Assembly: GCA_900315705.1 (NCBI GenBank)
Contig: ONAB01000001.1
Coordinates: 62,001 to 126,000 of the forward strand
Origin: an uncultured Bacteroidales bacterium
GTDB lineage: Bacteria; Bacteroidota; Bacteroidia; Bacteroidales; WCHB1-69
Direction of reading: 5' to 3'
Length of the DNA: 64,000 bases
The notes under the pieces are model-generated. The model searched no databases and was not told the origin of the DNA. It saw nothing but the letters and a program-made list of their open reading frames with translations. Positions 8,368-17,556 of the stretch are shown in pieces (within the stretch, counting starts at the first letter, position 1; the number at the start of each line of letters is the position of its first letter). Position numbers and translations under genes: made by a program.

Positions 8368-8868
8368 CTAAGCTCCGTGGAGTCGTATTATCAAAAATAT
8401 GATGAACTCGATGGCAATGATGCTGCACATCACCCACCAATGGGCAGGTTTTGTGTCGTGTCGGAAGGTGAAAATCTTGTTGCAGAAATAGTTCAAGAGG
8501 CCGACAGGTAAAGCCATCAACGCACTGGCCCAATAGTTATTCACCCCAACCTGCTCCAGCAATCCGATGCCAAAGATGTTAACAAAATAAGTGAGGGTGC
8601 AAACCATTATGAATTTGAATATCAGACGATTGTCCCCAACTTTGAAAACTAACTTCCCATAGGTTTTGAAATTAAACAACACGCTGATAATCGTGCCTAA
8701 AAATGCCGCGAGCACGAAAGGCTCTTTCAGCGGAGTGAACCCCAGCAAGAAACGCAGAAGGACGAAGACAATCCACCCGAATGCTGTGTTCAGCATTGCC
8801 ACCAGCACAAACCGTATGAATTGTGGCGTGAGAAATTTCCCTATGAGATTTTTGAGGTTGTAAGACAT
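8368..8868 (-). CDS. GtrA-like membrane protein
   Basis: A 166-residue protein with four predicted membrane segments and the GtrA/DPMS pattern: [16 protein letters not shown] at the N-terminus, [10 protein letters not shown] in the middle and [12 protein letters not shown] before the last segment. Family members help move or handle lipid-linked sugars for cell-surface polysaccharides. I chose MSYNLKN at 8868, because the promoter at 8884-8891 leaves only a short leader. It is divergent from rho and not adjacent to a GT2 partner here; a GtrB-like GT2 lies at 22674. Confidence 0.82.
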   Translation of the reverse strand: MSYNLKNLIGKFLTPQFIRFVLVAMLNTAFGWIVFVLLRFLLGFTPLKEPFVLAAFLGTIISVLFNFKTYGKLVFKVGDNRLIFKFIMVCTLTYFVNIFGIGLLEQVGVNNYWASALMALPVGLLNYFCNKIFTFRHDTKPAHWWVMCSIIAIEFIIFLIIRLHGA

Positions 8869-8883
8869 TTTTTTACGAGGGCG

Positions 8884-8891
8884 CAAAAATA
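8884..8891 (-). promoter_or_regulatory. Promoter -7 box of the GtrA-like gene
   Basis: TATTTTTG on the minus strand, 16 bases before the start codon, back to back with the rho promoter. Confidence 0.65.
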
Positions 8892-8904
8892 TGAAAAAAA
8901 AATG

Positions 8905-8912
8905 TATTTTTG
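8905..8912 (+). promoter_or_regulatory. Promoter -7 box of rho
   Basis: TATTTTTG, 102 bases before the ATG at 9014. The roughly 95-base leader could allow autoregulation by Rho, as known in other bacteria; that is inference only. Confidence 0.65.
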
Positions 8913-9013
8913 CCGCTCCATTTACAAACCGCGGGCAAGCACCTGTTTATCCCTTCTTCGGTGTTGCCTTTTTACCAATAAATAAAGATTATTGTATAAC
9001 AAATTCCCCCATA

Positions 9014-10813
9014 ATGTTTACAAGTGATAGTAATGAAAAGAAGCCAAAGCGGAAGAGAATAACCAAAAACAACGACATTCCAGTGGCAACTTCTAACCAA
9101 AACAAGAAAACTGTCAAAGTCAACATCCCGGAAAAAAGAATCGAAGACCTTTTCAAGACCTCCCAGGTTCCGGAGAAAGATATACCCCAATCCATTGAGA
9201 TTCAAGAGCACATTGAAGAACCCGTTTTGTTCGCCAATCCGCTCCCCTTGGACGAGAAGCCCAAGCAGACACGCAAGCGCAAGCCCAAGACCGAGGCAAC
9301 GCCCTCGACAGAAGTCCCTGTGCCGGAACCACCTGCCGACGTGGTGCCCGTGAAGCGCAAACGCGGCCGACCCAAAAAGAGCGAATCAGTAACCCCTAAC
9401 CGCGAAAACACGACAGTTGGACAGGAACCTGCTATCCCTATTTTGGATCCGGAAGTCTTGCCCAAGAAAATCAATTCTGACTATACTTTTGAGGAGAAAG
9501 GCGATACGTCCAAAGACGTTAAAGCTGAAGAACCCGAAACTGAATTGCGGCCACAGGATGAAAAACGCCAATTGCACCGCAAGCGTCCCAAGGGAGAGCA
9601 TTCGCAACCAGCCCCAGACCCCACCCCTGTCCCTGCCAAGAGTGAATTTGACACATTGTTGGAAGAGCAGACAGCACAATTGGCTGAATCCCAGTACGAA
9701 GGCACGGTGATGGCAGAGGGCGTGCTCGAAATCACCAGCGACAATTGTGGTTTCTTGCGCTCCTCCGACTATAACTACCTCACTTCGCCGGACGACATCT
9801 ACGTGTCGCTTTCCCAAATCAAGCTTTTCGGCTTGAAAAACGGGGACACGGTCTATGGCGCCATCCGTCCACCCAAGAGCGGCGAGAAATATTTCCCGCT
9901 TACCAAGATCGACAAGATAAACGGCTGCAATCCTGACGACATCCGTGACCGTATCCCGTTCGACTACCTTACCCCGATGTTCCCTGACGAGAAAATCAAC
10001 CTCACCGGGCATCCGGGCTGCAACCTGTCCACCCGCGTCATTGACCTTTTTGCCCCTATTGGCAAGGGCCAGCGCGGCCTTATCGTGGCCCAGCCCAAAA
10101 CCGGTAAGACTGTCTTGCTGAAGGATATCGCCAATGCCATTGCTGCCAATCACCCTGAAATATACCTCATCATCCTGCTCATTGACGAGCGTCCCGAGGA
10201 GGTTACCGATATGCAGCGCAGCGTCAATGCGGAGGTCATCTCCTCCACATTCGACGAGCCCGCCGAGCGTCACGTCAAGATTGCCAATATGGTGCTGGAG
10301 AAGGCCAAGCGTATGGTCGAGTGTGGCCACGACGTGTGCATCCTTCTCGACTCCATCACCCGTCTGGCGCGTGCCTTCAACACAATGGCGCCCGCTTCCG
10401 GCAAGGTGCTCTCCGGCGGTGTGGAGGCCAACGCCCTCCAAAAGCCCAAACGTTTCTTCGGCGCGGCCCGTAACGTGGAAAACGGCGGCTCCCTCACCAT
10501 CATCTCCACTGCCCTCATCGAAACCGGATCCAGAATGGACGAGGTTATCTTCGAGGAATTCAAGGGTACTGGCAATATGGAACTCCAACTCGACCGCAAA
10601 CTCTCCAACAAGCGCGTCTATCCCGCTGTCGATCTGATGGCCTCCAGCACGCGCCGCGATGACCTGCTGCAGAAGAAGGAAGTGCTCCAGAAAATGTGGA
10701 TCCTCCGCAACCACCTCGCCGATATGAACACCATAGAAGCGATGACCTTCCTCAAAGAGAAGATGGAACGCACGCGCAACAACGAGGAGTTCCTGGCCTC
10801 TATGAATGGATAG
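9014..10813 (+). CDS. rho: Transcription termination factor Rho, long N-terminal extension
   Basis: A 599-residue Rho, against about 420 in E. coli. The C-terminal RecA-like ATPase is complete: Walker A PKTGKT at 361-366, [13 protein letters not shown], the Q-loop region and [11 protein letters not shown]. It is preceded by the RNA-binding cold-shock-like domain ([15 protein letters not shown] and PDDIYVS). The first ~230 residues are charged, Pro/Lys/Glu-rich and low in predicted structure, with [11 protein letters not shown] resembling an AT-hook. I do not find the usual Rho_N helical domain (LKELKEIAK-like). The start at 9014 is used because the promoter at 8905 falls inside the longer frame. 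Long N-terminal insertions are known in Bacteroidota Rho. Confidence 0.95.
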   Translation: MFTSDSNEKKPKRKRITKNNDIPVATSNQNKKTVKVNIPEKRIEDLFKTSQVPEKDIPQSIEIQEHIEEPVLFANPLPLDEKPKQTRKRKPKTEATPSTEVPVPEPPADVVPVKRKRGRPKKSESVTPNRENTTVGQEPAIPILDPEVLPKKINSDYTFEEKGDTSKDVKAEEPETELRPQDEKRQLHRKRPKGEHSQPAPDPTPVPAKSEFDTLLEEQTAQLAESQYEGTVMAEGVLEITSDNCGFLRSSDYNYLTSPDDIYVSLSQIKLFGLKNGDTVYGAIRPPKSGEKYFPLTKIDKINGCNPDDIRDRIPFDYLTPMFPDEKINLTGHPGCNLSTRVIDLFAPIGKGQRGLIVAQPKTGKTVLLKDIANAIAANHPEIYLIILLIDERPEEVTDMQRSVNAEVISSTFDEPAERHVKIANMVLEKAKRMVECGHDVCILLDSITRLARAFNTMAPASGKVLSGGVEANALQKPKRFFGAARNVENGGSLTIISTALIETGSRMDEVIFEEFKGTGNMELQLDRKLSNKRVYPAVDLMASSTRRDDLLQKKEVLQKMWILRNHLADMNTIEAMTFLKEKMERTRNNEEFLASMNG

Positions 10814-10874
10814 CCCCCTGTGAATATGGGATTTTTTCGTGCCGAAAAACTGGTCGCGGTATTCTATAAAATCC

Positions 10875-10882
10875 TATCTTTG
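10875..10882 (+). promoter_or_regulatory. Promoter -7 box of the serine hydrolase gene
   Basis: TATCTTTG, 16 bases before the ATG at 10891, giving an almost leaderless message. Confidence 0.65.
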
Positions 10883-10890
10883 CAACTGCT

Positions 10891-12207
10891 ATGTTGAAAA
10901 GAATATCGATTATATTTTTTGTCTTCTTCCTGTGCATCAGCTTCTTGAAAGCCGACTGCTTTTTACGGAAAGATTCATCTGGCGGATTTCTCGTCCCCTT
11001 TTCCATCAAAAACCTGACCACGGCCATTCCCGACATCGGGAATGCCAACGACCGTGATGTGCTGATCGACTCGCTCACGCTCTTCGCCGACAATCTCGGC
11101 AAGCGGCTTAATGGCACCATTTTGATAGCACGCCACGACACTATTTTGGTAGAAAAGGCGTACGGATACCTCCATCTCTACCGCAGCCACGACGGCTACG
11201 GATGGATGCCGGCCTCGGAACTTGAGAAACGCCGTCTCCAGCCATCCAACGCGATGACCTCCAACAGCATCTTCGAATTGGCCTCCGTGTCGAAACAGTT
11301 CACCGCCGCCGCCATCCTCAAGCTCTGCAGCGAGGAAAGAATGAGCCTGTCAGACACCCTTGGGCAATATTTTCCCGGCATCCCTTACAAGGAGGTCACG
11401 GTGCGCCAGCTGCTCACCCATACTTCCGGCCTGCCCGAATATTTCAATTTCGAATACAAGATTTACGATACGGCCACCTTCATCACCAACGATGACTTGG
11501 TGCGCATCCTGGTCAAAACGAAACCCCAGCGGATGTTCTTGTCCGGACAAGGGTACAAATACTGCAACACCAACTACGCTTTGTTGGCCTCCATCGTATC
11601 CATAGTGTCCGGAGAGTCATTTGAACAATATGTGCGCGACCACCTTTGGAAACCGGCGGGGATGAAGAACACCTTTTTCTTCACGGAGTTGGTAGGACTC
11701 TATCCTGGCGGCGAGCAACCCGAATGCGCCGTCCGCAAAGGCCAGGACTATGTCAACGTGAAACCCCTCGAGGGGGTGACGACCTTGCCGCTCACGCGAG
11801 GGCATTGGAGAACCGGGAACTTGGCCCTCTACGACCGTCTCAACGGCATCCTTGGCGACAAGGGTGTCTTCACCAACGCCGAAGACCTCGTACGCTGGAC
11901 AAATGTCTATTTTATGGAATACCAGATTCTTACGAAAGACTGGATTGACGAGGCCACCCGCTGCCAGAACAAACTTCCCAACGGCACGGTTCCCCGCGAT
12001 ATGTACGGCTATGGCGTCCATCTCGAGGAGAGTCCCGAGCACGGGCTCATCGTCTATCACGGCGGCCTCTGGAACGGCTACCATAACCTCTGGGCCTACC
12101 GCCCGTCAGACGGATTGATCATTATCTTCCTCAGCAACCTTTATAACTCCTCCCATTCAGGACAGAGCAACGAGTTGCTGAATATATATGACAGGCAGTC
12201 CCTATAA
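10891..12207 (+). CDS. Secreted serine hydrolase, beta-lactamase class C fold
   Basis: A 438-residue protein with an N-terminal signal or anchor (residues 4-21, ending LKADC; C23 may be a lipid site but the lipobox is poor). The penicillin-binding-protein/class C fold shows SVSK (S132, K135) and the YxN motif Y224-C-N226. Near the C-terminus, VYHGGLWNGY supplies the HGG-type third motif. Family members are esterases, D-aminopeptidases or DD-peptidase relatives, so the substrate is open. The next gene follows after 27 bases on the same strand, and the polysaccharide genes continue from there, so they may be co-transcribed. Confidence 0.88.
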   Translation: MLKRISIIFFVFFLCISFLKADCFLRKDSSGGFLVPFSIKNLTTAIPDIGNANDRDVLIDSLTLFADNLGKRLNGTILIARHDTILVEKAYGYLHLYRSHDGYGWMPASELEKRRLQPSNAMTSNSIFELASVSKQFTAAAILKLCSEERMSLSDTLGQYFPGIPYKEVTVRQLLTHTSGLPEYFNFEYKIYDTATFITNDDLVRILVKTKPQRMFLSGQGYKYCNTNYALLASIVSIVSGESFEQYVRDHLWKPAGMKNTFFFTELVGLYPGGEQPECAVRKGQDYVNVKPLEGVTTLPLTRGHWRTGNLALYDRLNGILGDKGVFTNAEDLVRWTNVYFMEYQILTKDWIDEATRCQNKLPNGTVPRDMYGYGVHLEESPEHGLIVYHGGLWNGYHNLWAYRPSDGLIIIFLSNLYNSSHSGQSNELLNIYDRQSL

Positions 12208-12234
12208 CCATCGGAACCATAAGGACAACAAACT

Positions 12235-13074
12235 ATGATTGAACTGAATACAAACTACCACACACACAGTCTCTACTGCGACGGAAAAGAACCTCTTTCG
12301 GCATTCGTGACCGCAGCTGAGAAACTGCATTACACCCAATTGGGATTCTCCTCCCACGCCCCTGTCCCCTTTGAAAACGACTTTGGAATCAAGGAGGAGG
12401 AGATTGATACCTATTGTCAGGAAATTGACGAACTGCAACAACATACGCCCGTTACGCTGCTCAAGTCGCTGGAATGCGACTTCATCCCCGGACAGTCCAA
12501 GTCTTTCGATGCATTCCGCGAGGAGCATCACTTGGATTATATCATCGGTGGGGTGCACCTCGTGTTACCCCCTCACGGCGAAGGTCTCTGGTTTATCGAC
12601 GGTTCCAAGCGCGAGATTTACGACGAAGGTCTTGACCGTTTGTTCGGACACAATATCCGCCAGGCTGTCACCTGTTTCTGGGAGCAGACCTTCGAGATGA
12701 TTGAGACAGAGCATTTTGAGATTATCGCCCATTTTGACAAAATCAAGATGCACAACCAGCATCGTTTCTTCGAGGACGACGAGCCCTGGTTCCAAGTTCT
12801 GGCCGACAAAGCGCTGCAACTCATCAAGCAACACGACCTGATTATCGAGGTCAACACCCGCGGCCTTTACAAGAAGCGTTGCGATGCCTTCTATCCCTCC
12901 ACCACTCTGTTGCAAAAAGCCCGGAAGTTGGACATTCCCGTTATCATCAGCAGCGACGCGCACAAATCGGAGGACCTCGGCCAGTTCTGTCCAGAGGCCC
13001 GCGACGAGCTGATGCGCTGCGGCTTTGACCATCTTGCCACCTTCGACACGACTACCCGCCGTTTCCAATACTGA
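12235..13074 (+). CDS. PHP-domain phosphatase, histidinol-phosphatase (HisK-type)
   Basis: A 279-residue PHP-superfamily protein. The metal ligands begin with H9-T-H11 in NYHTHSLYCDG and continue through SSHAP, LECDF, GVHLV, IAHFDKIK and the terminal ISSDAHK. The whole length matches the monofunctional histidinol-phosphatase (HisJ/HisK) family, which removes phosphate from L-histidinol phosphate. It is not in a histidine operon: it sits between a serine hydrolase and polysaccharide genes. A different phosphoester substrate is therefore possible. Confidence 0.85.
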   Translation: MIELNTNYHTHSLYCDGKEPLSAFVTAAEKLHYTQLGFSSHAPVPFENDFGIKEEEIDTYCQEIDELQQHTPVTLLKSLECDFIPGQSKSFDAFREEHHLDYIIGGVHLVLPPHGEGLWFIDGSKREIYDEGLDRLFGHNIRQAVTCFWEQTFEMIETEHFEIIAHFDKIKMHNQHRFFEDDEPWFQVLADKALQLIKQHDLIIEVNTRGLYKKRCDAFYPSTTLLQKARKLDIPVIISSDAHKSEDLGQFCPEARDELMRCGFDHLATFDTTTRRFQY

Positions 13075-13094
13075 ACCCCCTAAAACACATCACG

Positions 13095-13982
13095 ATGAAC
13101 CTGCGCTCCACTCCCAATATCTGGTTCCGGTACCTGCTTACCACGCTCTCGCCCCGTTGGAACGTGCGTTTTCTCTATCGCCATTGCCATCACAAAAAGC
13201 TGAACCTTGACCATCCGCAAACGATGGACGAGAAGTTGCAGTGGCTGAAGATTCATTATTACGATCAGGATCTTGTGAAGCAATGCGCTGATAAGTACCG
13301 CGTGCGTGAGTATGTGGAGGCGTGCGGCCTTGGGCACATCCTTAACCCGTTGCTGGGAAAATACCATTCCGCCAGTGAGATACCCTGGGAAAAGCTGCCA
13401 GAGAAGTTCGTGCTGAAATGGAATTTCGGCTGTGGCGGTAATGTCATTTGCCCCGACAAAAGCCGGCTCGACATCCCTGCCGCCGTGCGCGACCTGAACC
13501 GTTTCGGCAAAATCAAGTTCCATCTCCTCGCCGCCGAGCCCCAGTACGATATTGATGAAAAACTCATCCTGTGCGAACAGTTCATAGAGACCGATGACGG
13601 GCACGCCCCGGTGGATTACAAGTTCTACTGTTTCAACGGGAAAGCCGAGTATGTGCTCTGTTGCTACGGGCGTGGTGAAAACGAGCGCCCTTCGTTCTAT
13701 TTCTTCAACCGCCAATGGGAACTGCAGCGGCTCAACAAACAGGGACTCGAGGCACCGGAAGGCTTTACGCTTCCCAAACCTGACGGCATCGACCAACTTT
13801 TCGACTATGCGGAAACGCTGTCGAAGCCTTTCCCCTTTGTGCGCGCCGATTTCTACCTCGAAAATGGCAAGCCCTACTTCGGCGAGCTGACTTTTACCCC
13901 GAGTGGCGGCTTCGACAACGGCCGGCTGCCCTCCACCGATTTGCTTTTTGGACAAATGATCACCCTGCCGGAAACACACTAA
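13095..13982 (+). CDS. TupA-like ATP-grasp protein of polysaccharide synthesis
   Basis: A 295-residue protein of the TupA-like ATP-grasp family, named after teichuronopeptide synthesis and common in surface-polysaccharide loci, where it is thought to add amino acids or similar groups. Visible family segments are MDEKLQWLKIHYYD, CADKYRVREYV, FVLKWNFGCGGNVIC (ATP-grasp loop), DYKFYCFNGKAEYVLCC and the terminal VRADFYLENGKPYFGELTFTP, which carries the metal-binding Asp/Glu. No signal peptide. It lies 21 bases before the next gene of the cluster. Confidence 0.85.
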   Translation: MNLRSTPNIWFRYLLTTLSPRWNVRFLYRHCHHKKLNLDHPQTMDEKLQWLKIHYYDQDLVKQCADKYRVREYVEACGLGHILNPLLGKYHSASEIPWEKLPEKFVLKWNFGCGGNVICPDKSRLDIPAAVRDLNRFGKIKFHLLAAEPQYDIDEKLILCEQFIETDDGHAPVDYKFYCFNGKAEYVLCCYGRGENERPSFYFFNRQWELQRLNKQGLEAPEGFTLPKPDGIDQLFDYAETLSKPFPFVRADFYLENGKPYFGELTFTPSGGFDNGRLPSTDLLFGQMITLPETH

Positions 13983-14003
13983 TACCCTATTCCTTTTGAC
14001 ACT

Positions 14004-16301
14004 ATGAAACAGACCATCGCCAAATACTTGCTCTTTCTTACCCTCACGCTGGTAGCGGCTTCCTATTTGCCCTGGATTTACCTCACCAAGGTCTATTATA
14101 TCCTTCGCTATGCGATTATGGGGAGTATGGCCCTATCCGTTATCCTCACCTTTTCGGTGGAAAAATATTTCTCAGCCCGTTTTATGCGGCTGTTTGCCCT
14201 TACCATAGTCATCGTTCTTGCCGAATTTGTCATCTTCCATTTCACAGGCCATCGGTTCCGGCCTTCCGACCTTACCCAATTGGTGATTGCTTTCCTTTGT
14301 GTGGGCATCGGAATCTCCTTGGACAGCGACTTGAAAACGTGGGCCAACATCTGCTATTTTTACACCTTGGGGCTCATCGTGATGGGTGTTCTCAACTGCT
14401 TCTATTGGGCTGGCGGCCTTTATATTCCGGAGTATTATATGTTCAACGAAGGCAAGAACCAGGTAGGCGGAATGCTGGCCATTGCGGGTATCGCTTGCCT
14501 CTTTTTCGGCATCAAGCTCAAGGAACAAAGGACCCACTTTCTGGTACTGTTCATCCTCACGATGCTGGTACTACTGCTTATCCGCGCCCGTTCCGACTTC
14601 TTTGCCCTGTTGGTCTGCGCCGCATTCATTACTATTAAGGACAGCAATTGGCGCATCGACCTGAAGACGGTCATCACGCTCCTCTGCTTCTGTCTGATTG
14701 GCTATATTCTCTACACAGCTTTCCTCAGTGAGGAGCTGCACACCTTTATGTTGGGCGGAAAATCCTCGCAGAACCTGGATGTGGTCACATCCAACAGGTG
14801 GGCCCGCGACAAGCAGGGGCTGGAATACATCTTCAATGACTCTGTTGTGGGTGAGCAGGAATCCTCTTCGGGCATTCTGCTCATACACAATTATATATTG
14901 CTCCGTCTGGTGCGTTATGGCATTTGGTCGTTCGCCTTGGTGGGCTTTTACCTCTACTTTGGCATCACCACCGTGGTGGCCCTGTTCCGTTCTCGCAAGA
15001 CCGACTTGCAGGATGTGGGCTATGTGGCCTGTGCTTTGCCGCTCATTGTCAGTTTTGTGGAGCCCAACTTCCCGTATGGTCCGGGGTCGGTGCAAATGAT
15101 GGCCTTCCTGCTGCTCGGTGTCACGTTGCGTAGCCGCCAGCAATGCGAGCGGCACGCCATTCTTGCCGACGACGGGCAACCTCACCAAGTGCTGCACATC
15201 TGCAATGACTTCCCCAACAGCACTGTGCACGCCGAACTGTACCGGCATTTGGACCGGGCCGGCGTGGAGCAGGTGGTCTATTCGCCCATCCGTGACCCGA
15301 AACTGGAGGGCGGGAATGCCTTTGAAGGAGCGCACACTCGCATCGTCTATTCCTGCATTCTGAGGCCTTTGCACCGTGTTTTCTTCAACCACAAGATAGA
15401 TGTCATTGTCAAGGACCTTGGCAAGAAGGTGGACCTTACGCACATTCGTTATGCACACGCCACCAACCTGTTCAGCGACGGGGCCGTGGCCTTGCGCCTC
15501 AAACAGCGTTATGGGATTCCCTATATCGTGGCGGTGCGCAACAGCGACGTCAACGCCTTTTTGCGGTATATGCCCCATCTGTGGTGGGTGCACCGCGCCG
15601 TCATCCGCGAGGCCGACCAGGTGATCTTCATTACCCCCGCTTTGCACCGTCGCCTGGAGAATCATTGGACCCTTTGTGGGATGAAATCGTGCCTGCAGCA
15701 GAAAAGCCAGATCATCCCCAATGGCGTCAACCCGTACTGGCTTGACCATCTGCAGGCTACGCCATCCGCCGCCGCGCCGGGCCGTCTCCTCTACGTGGGT
15801 CTTTTCGACGACAACAAGAATGTGCTGCGCCTGATGCAGGCGGTGTTGCAACTACAGCAGCAAATGCCCGACGTCCATCTCGACCTGGTTGGCGGCGGAG
15901 GCAACCGAGAGAGAGAGGTGCTGGACCTCGTGCAGCAGCATCCTGGCACTTTCCGGTATCTCGGCAAAGTGTATGACAAGGAGAAATTGCAACACATCTA
16001 CGCCGAGAACCGCGTCTTTGCGATGCCCTCGTTGCACGAAACCTTCGGACTGGTGTATGTGGAAGCCCTGTCGCAAGGACTCTCCCTGCTTTACACCAAA
16101 GGGGAGGGTATTGACGGACTTTTCGAAGAGAAGGTGGGGGAAGCCGTCACGCCCACCGACGTGAACGGAATTGCCGAGGCCCTGTGGCTATTGCTCACCC
16201 AACCGGAGCAGTATCAACGGCCCGCGACCTTTGCCCGCTTCAACTGGGAGGAGATTGCAGAAAAATATCAGAAAATTTATGACATCCCCTCGATATGTTA
16301 A
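14004..16301 (+). CDS. Fused O-antigen polymerase-like membrane domain and GT4 glycosyltransferase
   Basis: A single 765-residue frame with two parts. Residues 1 to about 375 form a multi-spanning membrane region (about 10-11 segments) with a large loop (about 240-290), as in Wzy/O-antigen ligase proteins. Residues 394-765 are a GT-B family 4 glycosyltransferase: VLHICNDFPNSTVHAELYRHL, IIPNGVN, GRLLYVGLF, the ExFGLVYVE block of the donor site, and GVGEAV. The joint is in frame, with no repeat or frameshift sign. It overlaps the next GT2 gene by 7 bases. Polymerase and transferase steps may thus be coupled at the membrane. The fusion order is unusual in my experience. Confidence 0.85.
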   Translation: MKQTIAKYLLFLTLTLVAASYLPWIYLTKVYYILRYAIMGSMALSVILTFSVEKYFSARFMRLFALTIVIVLAEFVIFHFTGHRFRPSDLTQLVIAFLCVGIGISLDSDLKTWANICYFYTLGLIVMGVLNCFYWAGGLYIPEYYMFNEGKNQVGGMLAIAGIACLFFGIKLKEQRTHFLVLFILTMLVLLLIRARSDFFALLVCAAFITIKDSNWRIDLKTVITLLCFCLIGYILYTAFLSEELHTFMLGGKSSQNLDVVTSNRWARDKQGLEYIFNDSVVGEQESSSGILLIHNYILLRLVRYGIWSFALVGFYLYFGITTVVALFRSRKTDLQDVGYVACALPLIVSFVEPNFPYGPGSVQMMAFLLLGVTLRSRQQCERHAILADDGQPHQVLHICNDFPNSTVHAELYRHLDRAGVEQVVYSPIRDPKLEGGNAFEGAHTRIVYSCILRPLHRVFFNHKIDVIVKDLGKKVDLTHIRYAHATNLFSDGAVALRLKQRYGIPYIVAVRNSDVNAFLRYMPHLWWVHRAVIREADQVIFITPALHRRLENHWTLCGMKSCLQQKSQIIPNGVNPYWLDHLQATPSAAAPGRLLYVGLFDDNKNVLRLMQAVLQLQQQMPDVHLDLVGGGGNREREVLDLVQQHPGTFRYLGKVYDKEKLQHIYAENRVFAMPSLHETFGLVYVEALSQGLSLLYTKGEGIDGLFEEKVGEAVTPTDVNGIAEALWLLLTQPEQYQRPATFARFNWEEIAEKYQKIYDIPSIC

Positions 16302-17296
16302 CCGTCATTTGTCCTATTTACAACGAAGAGCAATACATTGTGGAATGTATGGGGTCCATCCTGCGCCAGGACTATCCGAAGGATGAGTTGGAGGTCATTT
16401 TTGTGGACGGAATGAGCACGGATGGCACGCGTACATTGGTGGCCGATTATGCAGCAAAATACCCGTTCATCCATCTTTTGGACAATCCGAAGCGCATTGT
16501 GCCCACGGCCCTCAACACCGCCATACGTGTCGCCAAGGGCGACCTGGTGGCCCGTATCGACGCGCACGCGAAGTATCCCGACAACTATCTGAGCGTGTTG
16601 GCCAAGAAGTTACAGACGCTCGAGGCTGACAATGTGGGGGGCGTGTGCCGCACCCTGCCCGCCAAGGAGACTCCGCTGTGCCAGGCCATCGCCGCCGCCC
16701 TCAGCTCTCCCTTCGGGATGGGCAACTCCTATTTCCGCATCGGTGCTGACCGCGACCGGCAGGTGGATACAGTGCCTTTTGGTTTCTTCCACCGCTCACT
16801 GTTTGACCGCATCGGGATGTTCGATGAAGAACTTATCCGCAACCAGGATGACGAGTTCAACGGGCGCATCATCCGGGAAGGAGGGAAGATATTTCTGGTT
16901 CCCGAGGTGGTCATCGACTACTTCGCACGCGACACCATCGGGAAAGTGTCCAGAATGTTTTACCAGTATGGCTTATTCAAACCATTGGTTAACAGCAAAT
17001 TGGGGAAACCTGCCACGGTGCGGCAGTTTTTCCCGTTGGCGTTTGTGTTAGCTTTGATAGTGGGAGCAGGGCTCTGTTTTGTGCATCGGTTTTTCCGGTG
17101 GCTGTACATAGCGATGTTGGGATTATATCTTCTGCTGGCCCTTTGGTTCGGGAAGAAGTTGGCCAAGAATTGGCGCGTGCTCCTGTGGATGCCTATTGTC
17201 TTTTTTGTGGTGCACATCAGTTACGGATGGGGGTACTTGCGCGGGTTGTGCAAGCTTGTCGCCAAGCGCGGATTCCAGGCCCAAGCTAACCGGTAG
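16295..17296 (+). CDS. Family 2 glycosyltransferase, ExoA-like
   Basis: A 333-residue GT-A enzyme starting MLTVICPIYNEEQYI, with VDGMSTDGT and the DxD-like RIDAHAKYPDNY, followed by DTVPFGFFHRSLF and ELIRNQDDEFNGRI. This arrangement matches the succinoglycan-type ExoA subfamily, which adds a sugar to a lipid-linked saccharide. Three C-terminal membrane segments (about residues 245-315) anchor it. It is translationally coupled to the fused protein upstream by a 7-base overlap and ends the cluster. Confidence 0.88.
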   Translation: MLTVICPIYNEEQYIVECMGSILRQDYPKDELEVIFVDGMSTDGTRTLVADYAAKYPFIHLLDNPKRIVPTALNTAIRVAKGDLVARIDAHAKYPDNYLSVLAKKLQTLEADNVGGVCRTLPAKETPLCQAIAAALSSPFGMGNSYFRIGADRDRQVDTVPFGFFHRSLFDRIGMFDEELIRNQDDEFNGRIIREGGKIFLVPEVVIDYFARDTIGKVSRMFYQYGLFKPLVNSKLGKPATVRQFFPLAFVLALIVGAGLCFVHRFFRWLYIAMLGLYLLLALWFGKKLAKNWRVLLWMPIVFFVVHISYGWGYLRGLCKLVAKRGFQAQANR

Positions 17297-17448
17297 TGTA
17301 AGATACCTTATTATTACTTTAGTCACGATTATATGTTCGAGGTCAGCCTTCTAAACACAACTCGCTCCTTAATTGTGTTTACTTTTAACAATTAACACAT
17401 AATTTCATACTATTTAATATTTTAATAAATTAGCGTCTGATTTTTTTG

Positions 17449-17456
17449 TATTTTTG
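17449..17456 (+). promoter_or_regulatory. Distal promoter box of Rpn copy 2 (TATTTTTG)
   Basis: Part of a roughly 100-base upstream cassette shared with copy 1, including TTTTTTTGTATTTTTGCCGC. Confidence 0.55.
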
Positions 17457-17520
17457 CCGCCGGTTAAAAAAATTATAAATAAAAAAATCTGACGTTGTGA
17501 TGAAAAAAGAAAAAAAAGGG

Positions 17521-17528
17521 TATCTTTG
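17521..17528 (+). promoter_or_regulatory. Proximal promoter box of Rpn copy 2 (TATCTTTG)
   Basis: Lies 36 bases before the ATG and 72 bases after the distal box; both distances equal those in copy 1. Confidence 0.75.
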
Positions 17529-17556
17529 CGGACCCAAAAATCAAACCCGCAAAAAT

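Noticed and set aside
8891-9013. Longer N-terminus of Rho
   Set aside because: A TATTTTTG promoter box lies inside it and its residues do not resemble Rho.
9386-10714. 442-residue open frame antisense to rho
   Set aside because: Shadow of the conserved ATPase coding region. No promoter or domain.
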